A DNA stretch of 64,000 nucleotides from Actinomycetales bacterium (GCA_020444245.1 JAHLLI010000013.1:88921-152920); one strand, 5' to 3'; counted from the stretch's first letter, positions 17,923-27,014 are shown. Notes: generated by a model not told the origin, from the letters alone. Numbers and translations: made by a program.

Positions 17923-18954
17923 GTGCCCGGCACCAGCCCGACACCGCGGGCCCGCGCGAGCATGGCCGACGTCGGACGGCTCGCCGAGGTCTCGGCGCAG
18001 ACCGTCTCGCGCTACTTCTCCGGCCGTGGCTACGTGAGCGACGCGACACGGGCGCGTATCGAGGCCGCGGTCGCCGAGCTCGACTTCCGGCCCAACCTCA
18101 ACGCGCGAAGCCTGCGCTCGGGCCGCTCCCACACGATCGGCGTCCTCGCGGTCGGGCCGATCAACTACGGCACCGCCGAGATCCTGTCCGGGCTCACCAG
18201 CCGCGCCCAGGCCACCTCATACGCGATGGCCATCGCCCAGCTCGACCTCGACATGGCCGATCCGGCGAGCCGGGCGCAGATCCGGCGGGCGCTGGACGGT
18301 CTGCTGTCCGCGACCGTGGACGGCGTCGTGGTCATGACGCCGTACCTGGGTCTCGAGGACCTGTTGGAGGGCCGCCTGGAGTCGGTACCGGCCGTGACCG
18401 TGTCCGGACGACCGCGCCAGGAGCAGGACTCGGTCACGGTGGACTCCCACGCCGCCGGCGTGCTGGGCACCCGCCACCTGGTCGACCTGGGCCACACCCG
18501 GATCCTGCACCTGGCCGGGCCGACCGACCGGAACGAGGCCAACGACCGCGAGCAGGGCTACCGCGAGGTCCTGGCCGAGGCCGGGCTCGAACCCCTGCCC
18601 CTCGTGCGGGGCGACTGGTCCGCGGCGTCCGGCCACGTCGCGGCGATGGCCGTCGCCCCCGGGACCTTCACGGCGGTCGCCGCCGGGAACGACCAGATGG
18701 CCCTCGGCTTCCTGGCCGGGATGCGCGAGCGCGGTCTCGGGTGCCCCCGCGACTTCTCGATCGTCGGGGTGGACGACATGCCCGACGCGCGCTACTTCGC
18801 GCCCGCCCTGTCCACCGTGGAGATGGACTTCGCCCGGCTCGGCAGGGTCGCGATCGACATGCTTCGCCAACGGATCGACTCCGGCGAGCACGTGCCGCGC
18901 ACCCGGCTCGAGCCCAGGCTCGTCGTCCGGGACTCGACCGCGCCACCCGGCTGA
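17923..18954 (+). CDS. LacI family transcriptional regulator
   Basis: A 343-residue repressor. The helix-turn-helix and hinge are typical: MADVGRLAEVSAQTVSRYFSG, then ARIEAAVAELDFRPNLNARSLR. The remainder is a periplasmic-binding-protein-like effector domain with the phrases HTIGVLAV, VTVDSHAAGVLGTRHLVDLGHTRILHLAGP and DFSIVGVDDMPDARYFAPALST. Start is GTG at 17923 with GAGGAGG seven bases upstream. It is divergent from the nucleoside-hydrolase/importer/isomerase/transketolase/kinase operon and probably represses it and itself through the inverted repeat at 17832-17845, releasing DNA when the pathway sugar or its phosphate binds. Confidence 0.93.
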   Translation: MPGTSPTPRARASMADVGRLAEVSAQTVSRYFSGRGYVSDATRARIEAAVAELDFRPNLNARSLRSGRSHTIGVLAVGPINYGTAEILSGLTSRAQATSYAMAIAQLDLDMADPASRAQIRRALDGLLSATVDGVVVMTPYLGLEDLLEGRLESVPAVTVSGRPRQEQDSVTVDSHAAGVLGTRHLVDLGHTRILHLAGPTDRNEANDREQGYREVLAEAGLEPLPLVRGDWSAASGHVAAMAVAPGTFTAVAAGNDQMALGFLAGMRERGLGCPRDFSIVGVDDMPDARYFAPALSTVEMDFARLGRVAIDMLRQRIDSGEHVPRTRLEPRLVVRDSTAPPG

Positions 18955-18963
18955 CCGGGGCGT

Positions 18964-19953
18964 CTAGCTCTCGCCCTCGAGCAGGCGCTCGGCCTCCTCT
19001 GCGTCCGTGATCAGCACGTTCACCCAGCCACCCAGGAGGGCGGCCCGGATCGCGGAGTGCTTGCGCGCCCCACCGGCGACCCCGACCCGTCGCGGGATCT
19101 GCAGCAGCTGCTCGTAGGAGATCCCGACCACCCGGGCATCGATGTCGGAGCGCACGGGCTCGCCGGCGGCGTCGAAGAACCGCTGGCAGATGTCGCCGAC
19201 GGCGCCCGCCTCGCGCAGCAGCCGCTGGTCGGACTCCGGCAGCGCGTTGCCGCTCTCCTGGAGCAGCGGCGACGGCTCGAGCGACCCGATGCCGACCAGG
19301 ACCATGGTGAGCCTGGCCCACAGATCCATCACCTCGCCGATCGCCGGGTCCGCCATGAGCGCGGCCCGGGCCGACGCGCTGCCGAGCAGGCCCGGAGCGG
19401 GCAGGAACACCGGCGCGGCCCCGGTCGCCGCCGCGAGCTGGCCCAGCAGTCGGGTGGCCTGCATCTGGACACGGTGCTCCCCTACGCCGCCGACCAGCTG
19501 GACCACCGCGTCGGCGACCTGCGAGCGCGCCGCGCGCATGCGCTCCACGGTGGCCAGCAGGGTCGCCGACCAGGACGCGATGCCGATCGTGTCCCCGCCG
19601 GTCAAGGTGGTCTCCAGGTGCACCGCCGTCGCCGCCCCGAGGGCGGCGACCACGTCACGTTCGGAACCCGAGACGTCGACCACCACGGCCTCGCCGAGGC
19701 CGTACCGCGCCTCGAGCTCCTCCTCGATGTCGGTGTGCACCCCGGGCGGCAGCGACACGGTGGTGCGCACGACGCCGATCTCCTCGGCACGCTTGAGCAG
19801 GCGGGAGACCCGCGGCTGGGAGATGTGCAGCTCGGCCGCGATCTCGCCCTGACGCATCCCCCGCTCGTGGTAGAGCCGCGCGACCTTGACCATGAGGCGC
19901 AGCAGGTCGTCCGACCGCGCGAATGCGGGCGGGCCCGGCGGTTCAGCGCGCAC
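18964..19953 (-). CDS. SorC/DeoR-type sugar-binding transcriptional regulator
   Basis: A 329-residue regulator. The N-terminal helix-turn-helix is MRQGEIAAELHISQPRVSRLLKRA; the C-terminal SorC sugar-binding domain contains GDTIGIASWSATL, VQLVGGVG and the late GGARKHSAIRAALLGG block. Such proteins bind phosphorylated sugars. Start is GTG at 19953, preceded by GGTGAGGGAAC. It faces the GH3 gene across a 158-bp region containing an AT-rich inverted repeat, so it is the likely regulator of that gene. Confidence 0.9.
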   Translation of the reverse strand: MRAEPPGPPAFARSDDLLRLMVKVARLYHERGMRQGEIAAELHISQPRVSRLLKRAEEIGVVRTTVSLPPGVHTDIEEELEARYGLGEAVVVDVSGSERDVVAALGAATAVHLETTLTGGDTIGIASWSATLLATVERMRAARSQVADAVVQLVGGVGEHRVQMQATRLLGQLAAATGAAPVFLPAPGLLGSASARAALMADPAIGEVMDLWARLTMVLVGIGSLEPSPLLQESGNALPESDQRLLREAGAVGDICQRFFDAAGEPVRSDIDARVVGISYEQLLQIPRRVGVAGGARKHSAIRAALLGGWVNVLITDAEEAERLLEGES

Positions 19954-20001
19954 GTTCCCTCACCCCTGCTCCCGTGACCGCGCCGGACGGGGACCGCGCG
20001 G

Positions 20002-20032
20002 GATAGCATTTCGATTCGTTGCTGAATCTATC
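20002..20032. promoter_or_regulatory. Candidate operator/promoter between SorC regulator and GH3 gene
   Basis: GATAG (20002-20006) and CTATC (20028-20032) bracket an AT-rich stretch with ATTTCG/CGTT and GAAT elements, an imperfect inverted repeat in otherwise GC-rich DNA. TTGCTG at 20019 could serve as a -35-like hexamer for the GH3 gene. Position and symmetry suggest binding of the adjacent SorC-type regulator. Confidence 0.45.
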
Positions 20033-20111
20033 GGACGAACGGCGTCGCGTCGCGGACTGCGAGCTCCGACCGCGCGACCCGCCCCGCACCGCCGCGAGAA
20101 GGAGTGCGCCC

Positions 20112-22370
20112 ATGGCGTCGCACGAGACCACGACCCCCGTCGCCGACCTCACCCTGGAGGAGAAGGCAGCACTGGTCAGCGGACGCGACTTCTGGCGGAC
20201 GGCGCAGCTGGAAGGCCACGGGCTCGGCTCGATCATGCTCACCGACGGCCCCCACGGCCTGCGGAAGCAGGTGGCCGACCCCGACCGGATCGGCCTGGAA
20301 GCAGCGGTCCCTGCGACGTGCTTCCCGACCGCCGCGACGTTGGGTTCGACCTGGGACGTCGACCTGGTGCGCCGGGTCGGCGAGGCGCTCGGCGCGCAGA
20401 CCCGCGCGAACCAGGTGTCGGTGCTGCTGGGCCCGGGCGTGAACATCAAGCGGTCGCCGCTGTGCGGACGCAACTTCGAGTACGTCTCGGAGGACCCGTA
20501 CCTGTCCGGGCGGATCGGCGCGGGTCTGGTCGCCGGCATCCAGTCGGCCGGTGTGGGGGCCTCGCTCAAGCACTTCGCGGCCAACAACCAGGAGACCGAC
20601 CGGATGCGGGTGTCGGCGGAGGTGGACGAGCGCACGCTGCGCGAGATCTACCTGCCGGCCTTCGAGCACGTCGTGACGACCACCCAGCCGTGGACCGTGA
20701 TGTGCTCGTACAACCGGATCAACGGCGTGCACGCCTCACGGGACCCGTGGCTGCTGACCACCGTGCTGCGCGAGGAGTGGGGCCTCGAGGGCCTGGTGGT
20801 CTCCGACTGGGGCGCCGTGGTCGACGCCCCCGACTCGGTCGCCGCCGGCCTGGACCTGGAGATGCCCGGCACCGCCGGCCGGTCGGCTGCGGCGATCGTC
20901 GCGGCGGTCCGCAGCGGCCGGCTGGCCGAGGCGGACCTCGACACCGCCGCCACACGCGTCCTGGCCCTGGTGGCACGCGCGCAACCGGCGCTCGCCGAGC
21001 CCGGGACCGCCGACCTCGACGCGCACCACGTGCTCGCCCGGGAGGCCGCAGCCGCGGGCAGCGTCCTGCTGGCGAACACACCCGTGGACGGGGCGCCGCT
21101 CCTGCCGCTGGCCCCAGGCGCCCGGCTCGCCGTGGTGGGCGAGCTCGCACGGAGCCCCCGCTACCAGGGCGCCGGCTCGTCGCAGGTCACGCCGACGCAG
21201 GTGGACGACCTGCTCACCGCGCTCGGCGAGCGCCTCGGGGCGCACGTGCCGTTCGCGCCGGGGTACACCGTCGACGGCGGCGACGCCGACGCCGCGCTGC
21301 GCGAGGACGCGGCCCGGGTGGCCTCCGGAGCGGACGTCGTCGTGGTGTTCCTGGGGCTGCCCGCCGCGGCCGAGTCCGAGGGCTTCGACCGGACCCACCT
21401 CGACCTGCCCGCGAACCAGGTCGCCGCCCTGGAGGCGGTGGCCGCCGCGAACCCGCGGGTCGTCGTGGTGCTGGCCAACGGTGGCGTCGTGACGATGCCG
21501 TGGGCGCACCACGCGCCGGCGATCCTGGAGACCTGGCTGGGTGGGCAGGCCGCCGGCTCGGCGATCGCCGACGTGCTGCTCGGCCTGCGCGAGCCCGGCG
21601 GGCGCCTCGCCGAGACCATCCCGCACCGCCTGGTGGACACCCCGTCGTTCGGCGCCTTTCCCGGCGATCCCGGCCGGCCGGGGACAGTCCGGTACGGCGA
21701 GGGCGTGCTGGTCGGGTACCGGTGGTACGACACCCGCGAGATGGATGTGGCGTTCCCGTTCGGCCACGGGCTGGGCTACACGAGGTTCGAGTTCGCCTCT
21801 CCCACCGCGACGGTCACCGGCGCGGGGCGCGACGTCGAGGTACGGGTGGCCGTGCGGGTCACCAACACCGGCACGCGGACGGGCAGCGAGGTCGTCCAGG
21901 TGTACGTCGCCGACCCCGAGTCGCAGGTGACGCGCCCCACGCGCGAGCTGAAGGGCTTCGCCAAGGTCCGGCTCGAGCCGGGCGAGTCCCGGGAGGTCAC
22001 CGTCACGCTCGGCGCACGGGACCTGTCGTACTGGCACCCGGGCCTGCGCCGCTGGGTGGTCGAGGGCGGCGCATTCCGGATCGAGGTCGGGGCCAGCTCG
22101 CGCGACCTCCGCGGCAGCGTCGAGGTCCAGGTCGACGGGGAGCCGCTGTGGCTGCCGCTCGACGAGGACTCCACGCTCGGCGAGTGGCGGGTGCACCCGG
22201 TGGGTGGCCCGCTGGTCGAGCGCGCGCTGGCCGCCGGCCCCGCCGTGGACGCGGGCCTGGCCGCCATGATCGACGAGATGCCGATGCGGCTGCTCGCGTC
22301 CTTCGGGATCGGCGGGTTCGACCCGCAGTCCCTGGCGGCGCTCGTGGCCGAGGCGCAGGCGGCTGGCTAG
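20112..22370 (+). CDS. GH3 beta-glucosidase-type glycoside hydrolase
   Basis: A 752-residue GH3 enzyme with three domains: (beta/alpha)8 barrel, alpha/beta sandwich and fibronectin type III-like domain. KHFAANNQETDR is the substrate-binding KH motif; the nucleophile is D235 in VVSDWGAV. The sandwich domain includes VVVFLGLPAAAESEGFDR, where a conserved acid/base Glu is expected, and VVLANGGVVTMPW. The C-terminal part (PTRELKGFAKVRLEPGES) is the Fn3-like domain. No signal peptide is seen, so it probably cleaves imported beta-linked glycosides. AGAAGGAG upstream of ATG 20112 sets the start. Specificity (glucose, xylose, arabinose) cannot be decided here. Its TAG stop overlaps the stop of the convergent GNAT gene. 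Confidence 0.94.
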   Translation: MASHETTTPVADLTLEEKAALVSGRDFWRTAQLEGHGLGSIMLTDGPHGLRKQVADPDRIGLEAAVPATCFPTAATLGSTWDVDLVRRVGEALGAQTRANQVSVLLGPGVNIKRSPLCGRNFEYVSEDPYLSGRIGAGLVAGIQSAGVGASLKHFAANNQETDRMRVSAEVDERTLREIYLPAFEHVVTTTQPWTVMCSYNRINGVHASRDPWLLTTVLREEWGLEGLVVSDWGAVVDAPDSVAAGLDLEMPGTAGRSAAAIVAAVRSGRLAEADLDTAATRVLALVARAQPALAEPGTADLDAHHVLAREAAAAGSVLLANTPVDGAPLLPLAPGARLAVVGELARSPRYQGAGSSQVTPTQVDDLLTALGERLGAHVPFAPGYTVDGGDADAALREDAARVASGADVVVVFLGLPAAAESEGFDRTHLDLPANQVAALEAVAAANPRVVVVLANGGVVTMPWAHHAPAILETWLGGQAAGSAIADVLLGLREPGGRLAETIPHRLVDTPSFGAFPGDPGRPGTVRYGEGVLVGYRWYDTREMDVAFPFGHGLGYTRFEFASPTATVTGAGRDVEVRVAVRVTNTGTRTGSEVVQVYVADPESQVTRPTRELKGFAKVRLEPGESREVTVTLGARDLSYWHPGLRRWVVEGGAFRIEVGASSRDLRGSVEVQVDGEPLWLPLDEDSTLGEWRVHPVGGPLVERALAAGPAVDAGLAAMIDEMPMRLLASFGIGGFDPQSLAALVAEAQAAG

Positions 22371-23164
22371 GCCGGCTGGAACAGCAGGTAGGGCAGCTCG
22401 ACCGTCGGGACGAACCCGAGCCGGGTGGCCAGCCGGAACGACGCCTCGTTGCCGCGCCGGCACGACCAGACCGGGGTCGTGCCGCGCGCGAGCAGGTCGT
22501 CGATCATCGCCGCGGCCACGGCCGCGCCGAGCCCACGACCGCGGAGCTCCCGCCGGGTCTCGATGCCGATCTCGAGGCCGTCGCAGTACGGGAACGAGGC
22601 GAAGGCCATCGCACCGACCACGCCGTCGCGCCGCGCGCACCAGCCCCCGCCGTGGGCGAGGAACTGCTCGGCGTCGCGCCAGAAGGCGGACGGCGCGACG
22701 CCGGCGTCGAAGGCGAAGTCCTCGCCCCGCGCCGGTTCGAGCACCCACCCCTCACCGACCGCGAACCCCGACCGCTGCCGCGCGAAGCGCTGTGGGTCGA
22801 AGGCGAAGTTGGCCCGCACCTCCTCGGCCACCTCCGCGCCGGGCACGGACCGGCGCAACGCCTCGGCCCACGGCAGCGCGGCCCAGCGCGGGTCGACCTG
22901 GAGCCACTCGGGCTCCGGTGCCGCGATCCGCGTCGCGACGTGCGCCACGACCTCGTCGAAGGCGTCGCCGAGGCGGTCGCCCCAGATCAGCGACATGCCG
23001 TAGTGGTGGCGCGCGTATGCTGCACCGCTGCCGAAGGACGGGGAGGTCCACACCTCGCCGTCGACGACGCCGTCGAGCACTGCGCGCACGAAGCCGACGT
23101 TGGCGCCGACGGCGGTCAGCGACGCGAGGAGCTGGGAGTCCGCCCGTGCGGCGAGGTCTGCCAT
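22367..23164 (-). CDS. GNAT family N-acetyltransferase
   Basis: A 265-residue protein. The C-terminal half has the GNAT core: GAMAFASFPYCDGLEIGIETRRELRGRGLGAAVAAAMIDDLLARG, in which RGRGLG is the acetyl-CoA pyrophosphate loop, and NEASFRLATRLGF closes the fold. The N-terminal 130 residues are an additional domain seen in the GNAT acetyltransferase group with an extended N-terminus. ATG 23164 and ATG 23173 are both possible starts and neither has a strong ribosome site. Substrate unknown. Confidence 0.82.
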   Translation of the reverse strand: MADLAARADSQLLASLTAVGANVGFVRAVLDGVVDGEVWTSPSFGSGAAYARHHYGMSLIWGDRLGDAFDEVVAHVATRIAAPEPEWLQVDPRWAALPWAEALRRSVPGAEVAEEVRANFAFDPQRFARQRSGFAVGEGWVLEPARGEDFAFDAGVAPSAFWRDAEQFLAHGGGWCARRDGVVGAMAFASFPYCDGLEIGIETRRELRGRGLGAAVAAAMIDDLLARGTTPVWSCRRGNEASFRLATRLGFVPTVELPYLLFQPA

Positions 23165-23230
23165 GGCGCCCATTCTGGTCCGGGCGCGTGCCGCGGCACG
23201 CATGCCACGACGCCGGAATACCGTGAACCC

Positions 23231-23701
23231 GTGAGCACCCCACCCCCGGCGGACCAGGGCCCGACCCGACCGGGTGCGCCGCCCCGCGGCCTGACCCCGT
23301 TCGTCGTCGTCATCGGGATCGCCGTCCTCGTGGTGACCGTGACGATGCTCGCGCGCCGGGACGGCGGGACACCTGCCCCGGAGCCGTCCGCCACGACCAC
23401 GTCGATCGGCCCCGGCCAGGTCCGCGGCCCGGTGGCGATCGACTCGGCGGTCACCGACGGCACCACGCTGTGGCTTCAGGTGGCCAGCTGCCACGGCGAC
23501 CCTGGGGTCTCGGTGCTCGAGGAGACCGGCTCCCAGGTGCGGGTGCAGGTCACCTCGACGGTCACCGACCCCGGCGACGCCTGCCTGGACGACGTCACCG
23601 TCGACCTGTCCGCGCCGTTCGGCGACCGCAGGCTGTTCGACCTGCGCGACGGCGCGGACCGGGCGCGCGAGGTACCCGTCACGACGGGCCCGATCCCCTA
23701 G
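23231..23701 (+). CDS. Membrane-anchored hypothetical protein
   Basis: A 156-residue protein with a proline-rich N-terminal 25 residues, one transmembrane helix (TPFVVVIGIAVLVVTVTML), a basic stop and then an outside domain of about 95 residues. The outside domain has two cysteines (in VASCHGDP and DACLDDVTV) that could pair, and a beta-rich pattern (TTLWLQV, QVRVQVTSTV, DVTVDLSAPFGDRRL). No known family is recognised. GTG at 23231 is the chosen start. It sits alone, divergent from the GNAT gene and convergent with nrdG, with overlapping stop codons. Confidence 0.7.
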   Translation: MSTPPPADQGPTRPGAPPRGLTPFVVVIGIAVLVVTVTMLARRDGGTPAPEPSATTTSIGPGQVRGPVAIDSAVTDGTTLWLQVASCHGDPGVSVLEETGSQVRVQVTSTVTDPGDACLDDVTVDLSAPFGDRRLFDLRDGADRAREVPVTTGPIP

Positions 23702-24414
23702 GTCCCGTCGCGCCCCGAGGCGACATCCGCGAGCGCCAGGGCGTACTCCGGGCGCACCCCGACGGTGCGGACCTCCTGGAGCACGTGGTCGCGCACCCCC
23801 AGGTCCGCGAGCAGACGGCGCAGCCCGGCCACGTCGGCGTCGTCGAGGACTGTCGGGTCCACGGTGGTGCGCACCTGGACATCGACGCCCGAGTCGAGCA
23901 CGAGTCGCAGCGACTCCAGGGCCGGGCGGGCGCTGTGGGCCGTACCGGTGACCGCGTCGTAGCGCGCCGGCGGCGCCTTGACGTCCAGACCGACCCAGTC
24001 CACCAGGGGCAACAGCTCGGCCAGCCGCCGCGGGTAGGCGCCGCCGGTGTGCAGCCCGACGCCGAAGCCGGCGGCCCGGACCTCCCGCATCGCGTCCGCG
24101 AGGGCGCGCTGGCGGGTGGGCTCGCCGCCGGAGAACACCACGCCATCGAGCAGCCCGCGACGGCCGGCGAGCAGGGCGCGCACGCCCGACCAGGCCACCT
24201 GCCCGGGGGCCCGGGGGTCGCAGATCGCGTGGTTGTGGCAGTACCCGCACCGCCACGGGCAGCCCTGGAGGAACAGGGTGGCGGTCAGCCGGTCCGGCCA
24301 GTCGCACGTCGACAGGGGCGCGAGCCCCGCGATCACGAGGTCGTCGGCGGTGGTGCCGGCCGGACGCCCCGCACTCGGGACGCCCGGCGGCACCGTCGCC
24401 TCAGGCCGAGGCAC
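23698..24414 (-). CDS. nrdG: Anaerobic ribonucleoside-triphosphate reductase activating protein
   Basis: A 238-residue radical SAM protein. The iron-sulfur cluster motif CxxxCxxC is CPWRCGYC, inside LFLQGCPWRCGYCHNHAI, and the GGEP SAM-binding block is VVFSGGEPTRQ. It generates the glycyl radical on NrdD using reduced cluster and S-adenosylmethionine. The GTG start at 24414 lies inside the end of nrdD, overlapping it by 14 bp, so the two genes are cotranscribed and coupled. The length matches the pyruvate formate-lyase-activase-like NrdG form used with NrdD proteins that carry a CxxH/CxxC zinc site. Confidence 0.93.
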   Translation of the reverse strand: MPRPEATVPPGVPSAGRPAGTTADDLVIAGLAPLSTCDWPDRLTATLFLQGCPWRCGYCHNHAICDPRAPGQVAWSGVRALLAGRRGLLDGVVFSGGEPTRQRALADAMREVRAAGFGVGLHTGGAYPRRLAELLPLVDWVGLDVKAPPARYDAVTGTAHSARPALESLRLVLDSGVDVQVRTTVDPTVLDDADVAGLRRLLADLGVRDHVLQEVRTVGVRPEYALALADVASGRDGT

Positions 24415-26560
24415 CGGCGAGCGCCTCCGCCGCCGGCCCGCCGTGCGCGCGTGCCTCGAGGTAGGGCACCCGTTCGGCGTGCTCGCCGCGCTTGCCGACG
24501 TTGAACGAGCTCACCGGGCGGTGGTAGCCCATCACCCGCGTCCACACCTCGCAGGCCACGGGGGCCGCGGCCGGGTCGGCCTGCGCGCACCGGGGGCAGG
24601 TCGCGTGCTCGCCCGCGAGGTAACCGTGGCGCGGGCAGATCGAGAACGTCGGGGTCACCGTGAGGTAGGGCAGGCGGTGGTTCTCGAGCGCACGCCGCAC
24701 CAGGGCCCGGCAGGCCGCCGCGCTCGACACCCGCTCGGACAGGTACAGGTGCAGCACGGTGCCGCCGGTGTACCGGGTCTGGAGCTCGTCCTGGCGGGCC
24801 AGCGCCTCGAACGGGTCGTCGGTGAACCCGACCGGGAGCTGGGAGGAGTTCGTGTAGTACGGGTTCTCCTCGGTGCCGGCCTGGAGGATCCCGGGGAACC
24901 GGCGCCGGTCCTCCTTGGCGAACCGGTAGGTGGTGCCCTCCGCCGGGGTGGCCTCGAGGTTGTACAGGTGGCCGGTGGCCTCCTGGAACTCGACCATCCG
25001 GGCGCGCACGTGGTCCAGCAGGCGCAGCGCCACGGCGTGGCCGGCGTCGGTGGTGAGGTCGTGCTCGTCGCCGGTGAGGTTGCGGATCATCTCGTTGATC
25101 CCGTTGACCCCGATCGTCGAGAAGTGGTTGTGCAGGCCGCGGCCGAGGTACCGCTTGGTGTACGGGTACAGGCCCTCGTCGATGAGCCGGCCCACCACCT
25201 TGCGCTTGATCTCGAGCGAGTCCCTGGCCAGCGCGAGCAGCCGGTCCAGCTCGGCGAGCAGGCCCGCCTCGTCGCCGCGGTGCAGGTACCCCAGGCGCGC
25301 GCAGTTGATCGTCACCACCCCGATCGACCCGGTCTGCTCGGCCGAGCCGAACAGGCCGTTGCCGCGCTTGAGCAGCTCGCGCAGGTCCAGCTGGAGCCGG
25401 CAGCACATGGACCGCACCTGACCCGGCTCGAGATCGGAGCTGAGGAAGTTCTGGAAGTACGGCAGCCCGTACTTCGCGGTCATCTCGAACAGCAGCTCGG
25501 CGTTGGGCGACTCCCACGGGAAGTCGGGGGTGATGTTGTACGTCGGGATCGGGAACGTGAACACCCGCCCCGACGCGTCCCCGGTGGTCATGACGTCGAT
25601 GTAGGCGCGGTTGATGAGGTCCATCTCGGCGCCGAGCTCGCCGTAGGTGAAGTCCTGCTCCACGCCCCCGATGACCGGCGCCTGGTCGCGCAGGTCGGCC
25701 GGGCAGGTCCAGTCGAACGTGAGGTTGGTGAACGGGGTCTGGGTGCCCCAGCGCGAGGGGACGTTGAGGTTGTAGACCAGCTCCTGGACGCCCTGGCGGA
25801 CCTCGGCGTAGCCGAGCCCGTCGAGCCGCACGAAGGGCGCCATGTAGGTGTCGAACGAGCTGAACGCCTGCGCCCCGGCCCATTCGTTCTGCATGGTCCC
25901 GAGGAAGTTCACGATCTGCCCGACGGCCGACGAGAAGTGCTTGGGCGGGCCCGCCTCGACCTTCCCCGGGACCCCGTTGAGGCCCTCGGTCAGCAGGGTC
26001 CGCAGCGACCACCCGGCGCAGTAGCCGGCGAGCATGTCGAGGTCGTGGAGGTGCAGCGCGCCGTCCCGGTGCGCGTGGCCGACCTCGGGCGGGTACACGT
26101 GGCTCAGCCAGTAGTTGGCGGTGACCTTGCCCGCGGTGTTGAGGATCAGCCCGCCGAGCGAGTAGCCCTGGTTGGCGTTCGCGTTGACCCGCCAGTCGCT
26201 GCGGTCCAGGTACTCGTTGATCGAGGACTCGACCTCCACGACGGTGCGGGCGTCCTCGCGCAGCCGGGCGTGCTGGGACCGGTAGGCGATGTAGGCCCTC
26301 GCGGTGCCGGTGTGCCCGGCGTCCAGGAGCGCCTGCTCGACCAGGTCCTGCACGTGCTCGACGTGCGGGTAGCTCGCGCCCTCGGCGGCCAGCCGGGCGA
26401 GCACCCGTTCTGCCACCGGCGCTGCGTAGGCCTCGGCGTGCTCGACGTCGGTCGCGCCGGTGGCGAGCCCGGCGCGGGCGATCGCCGACGTGATGAGTTC
26501 GGCACGCAGCGGCACGGCCGCCCCGTTGCGCTTGATGACCCCGGTGGGGACCTGATCCAT
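24401..26560 (-). CDS. nrdD: Anaerobic (class III) ribonucleoside-triphosphate reductase
   Basis: A 719-residue class III reductase that makes deoxynucleotides without oxygen. The N-terminal ATP-cone is visible (VIKRNGAAVPLRAELITSAIARAG). The catalytic barrel contains the finger-loop Cys region SMCCRLQLDLREL and NGLFGSAEQTGSIGVVTINCARLGY. The zinc site is CPRHGYLAGEHATCPRC, a CxxH/CxxC form seen in many NrdD proteins. The glycyl radical residue is G678 in RVMGYHRPV. ATG 26560 is chosen because AGGAAGGA lies just upstream. Two pairs of NrdR-like boxes precede it. With nrdG this enables DNA synthesis during anaerobic growth. Confidence 0.96.
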   Translation of the reverse strand: MDQVPTGVIKRNGAAVPLRAELITSAIARAGLATGATDVEHAEAYAAPVAERVLARLAAEGASYPHVEHVQDLVEQALLDAGHTGTARAYIAYRSQHARLREDARTVVEVESSINEYLDRSDWRVNANANQGYSLGGLILNTAGKVTANYWLSHVYPPEVGHAHRDGALHLHDLDMLAGYCAGWSLRTLLTEGLNGVPGKVEAGPPKHFSSAVGQIVNFLGTMQNEWAGAQAFSSFDTYMAPFVRLDGLGYAEVRQGVQELVYNLNVPSRWGTQTPFTNLTFDWTCPADLRDQAPVIGGVEQDFTYGELGAEMDLINRAYIDVMTTGDASGRVFTFPIPTYNITPDFPWESPNAELLFEMTAKYGLPYFQNFLSSDLEPGQVRSMCCRLQLDLRELLKRGNGLFGSAEQTGSIGVVTINCARLGYLHRGDEAGLLAELDRLLALARDSLEIKRKVVGRLIDEGLYPYTKRYLGRGLHNHFSTIGVNGINEMIRNLTGDEHDLTTDAGHAVALRLLDHVRARMVEFQEATGHLYNLEATPAEGTTYRFAKEDRRRFPGILQAGTEENPYYTNSSQLPVGFTDDPFEALARQDELQTRYTGGTVLHLYLSERVSSAAACRALVRRALENHRLPYLTVTPTFSICPRHGYLAGEHATCPRCAQADPAAAPVACEVWTRVMGYHRPVSSFNVGKRGEHAERVPYLEARAHGGPAAEALAGASA

Positions 26561-26587
26561 GTGATGCGCGTCCTTCCTGCCGCCCGA

Positions 26588-26636
26588 GACCCGACATCTA
26601 GTAGCCGGAGCGGAGCGCGCTACTAGATGTGGGGAT
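26588..26636 (-). promoter_or_regulatory. NrdR-like box pair 1, within a perfect 12-bp inverted repeat
   Basis: ACATCTAGTAGC (26594-26605) is repeated as its exact complement GCTACTAGATGT (26619-26630). If each arm is read as a box centred on CA|TC, the two centres are 31 bp apart, the usual spacing for the paired boxes bound by the NrdR repressor. The pair begins 34 bp before nrdD. The same repeat could also fold in the mRNA leader as a 12-bp hairpin with a 13-base loop. Confidence 0.65.
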
Positions 26637-26742
26637 CGTCGGGCCGTCGAGACCGCACGGCACGGACGAAGGTCCCAGCCCGGGTGGCCTCCCCGCACGG
26701 CGAAGAGACGCAACTCCCGGCGTGTCGCTCCGGGGCGCCGTG

Positions 26743-26792
26743 TCCACAACATGTGGGACCAGCGACCCGGTGCGTCACTACATCTTGCGGTA
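26743..26792. promoter_or_regulatory. NrdR-like box pair 2, upstream non-coding region
   Basis: CCACAACATGTGGGA and CACTACATCTTGCGG contain ACA|TGT and ACA|TCT centres at 26751/26752 and 26782/26783, again exactly 31 bp apart, and the second shares the ACATCT core with pair 1. The non-coding stretch 26561-27014 (454 bp) between nrdD and the DUF1801-type gene contains these two pairs and no convincing ORF. Pair 2 may mark a second, more distant nrdD promoter or a promoter directed to the right. Confidence 0.55.
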
Positions 26793-27014
26793 TGGCCGAG
26801 GACTCGGGGCGGGCCCTACCACCAGCCCTGCCGCCGGGCCCACGCCAGCAGCAGCCCCGACGTCGCGGGCGCGTCCATGGCCGGGCGATCGGGGCGACGC
26901 GCGCCGCCGCGCGATCGGTCAGGATCGGAGAAGTGCCGCGGGGCCGGACCCACCTAGCCTGAGGGCGACGCGGCACGGCTCGTGCCCGCGGGACCGCCGA
27001 ACGGGAGGGCGACC

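Noticed and set aside
19886..23701. 1271-codon + strand ORF overlapping the GH3 gene
   Set aside because: It overlaps the GH3 gene in another frame. Only its last 156 codons, beyond the GNAT gene, behave as a real gene (23231-23701).
26594..26630. Intrinsic terminator before nrdD
   Set aside because: The inverted repeat can fold, but it has no T-run, is AT-rich in the stem, and its 31-bp phase fits NrdR boxes better.
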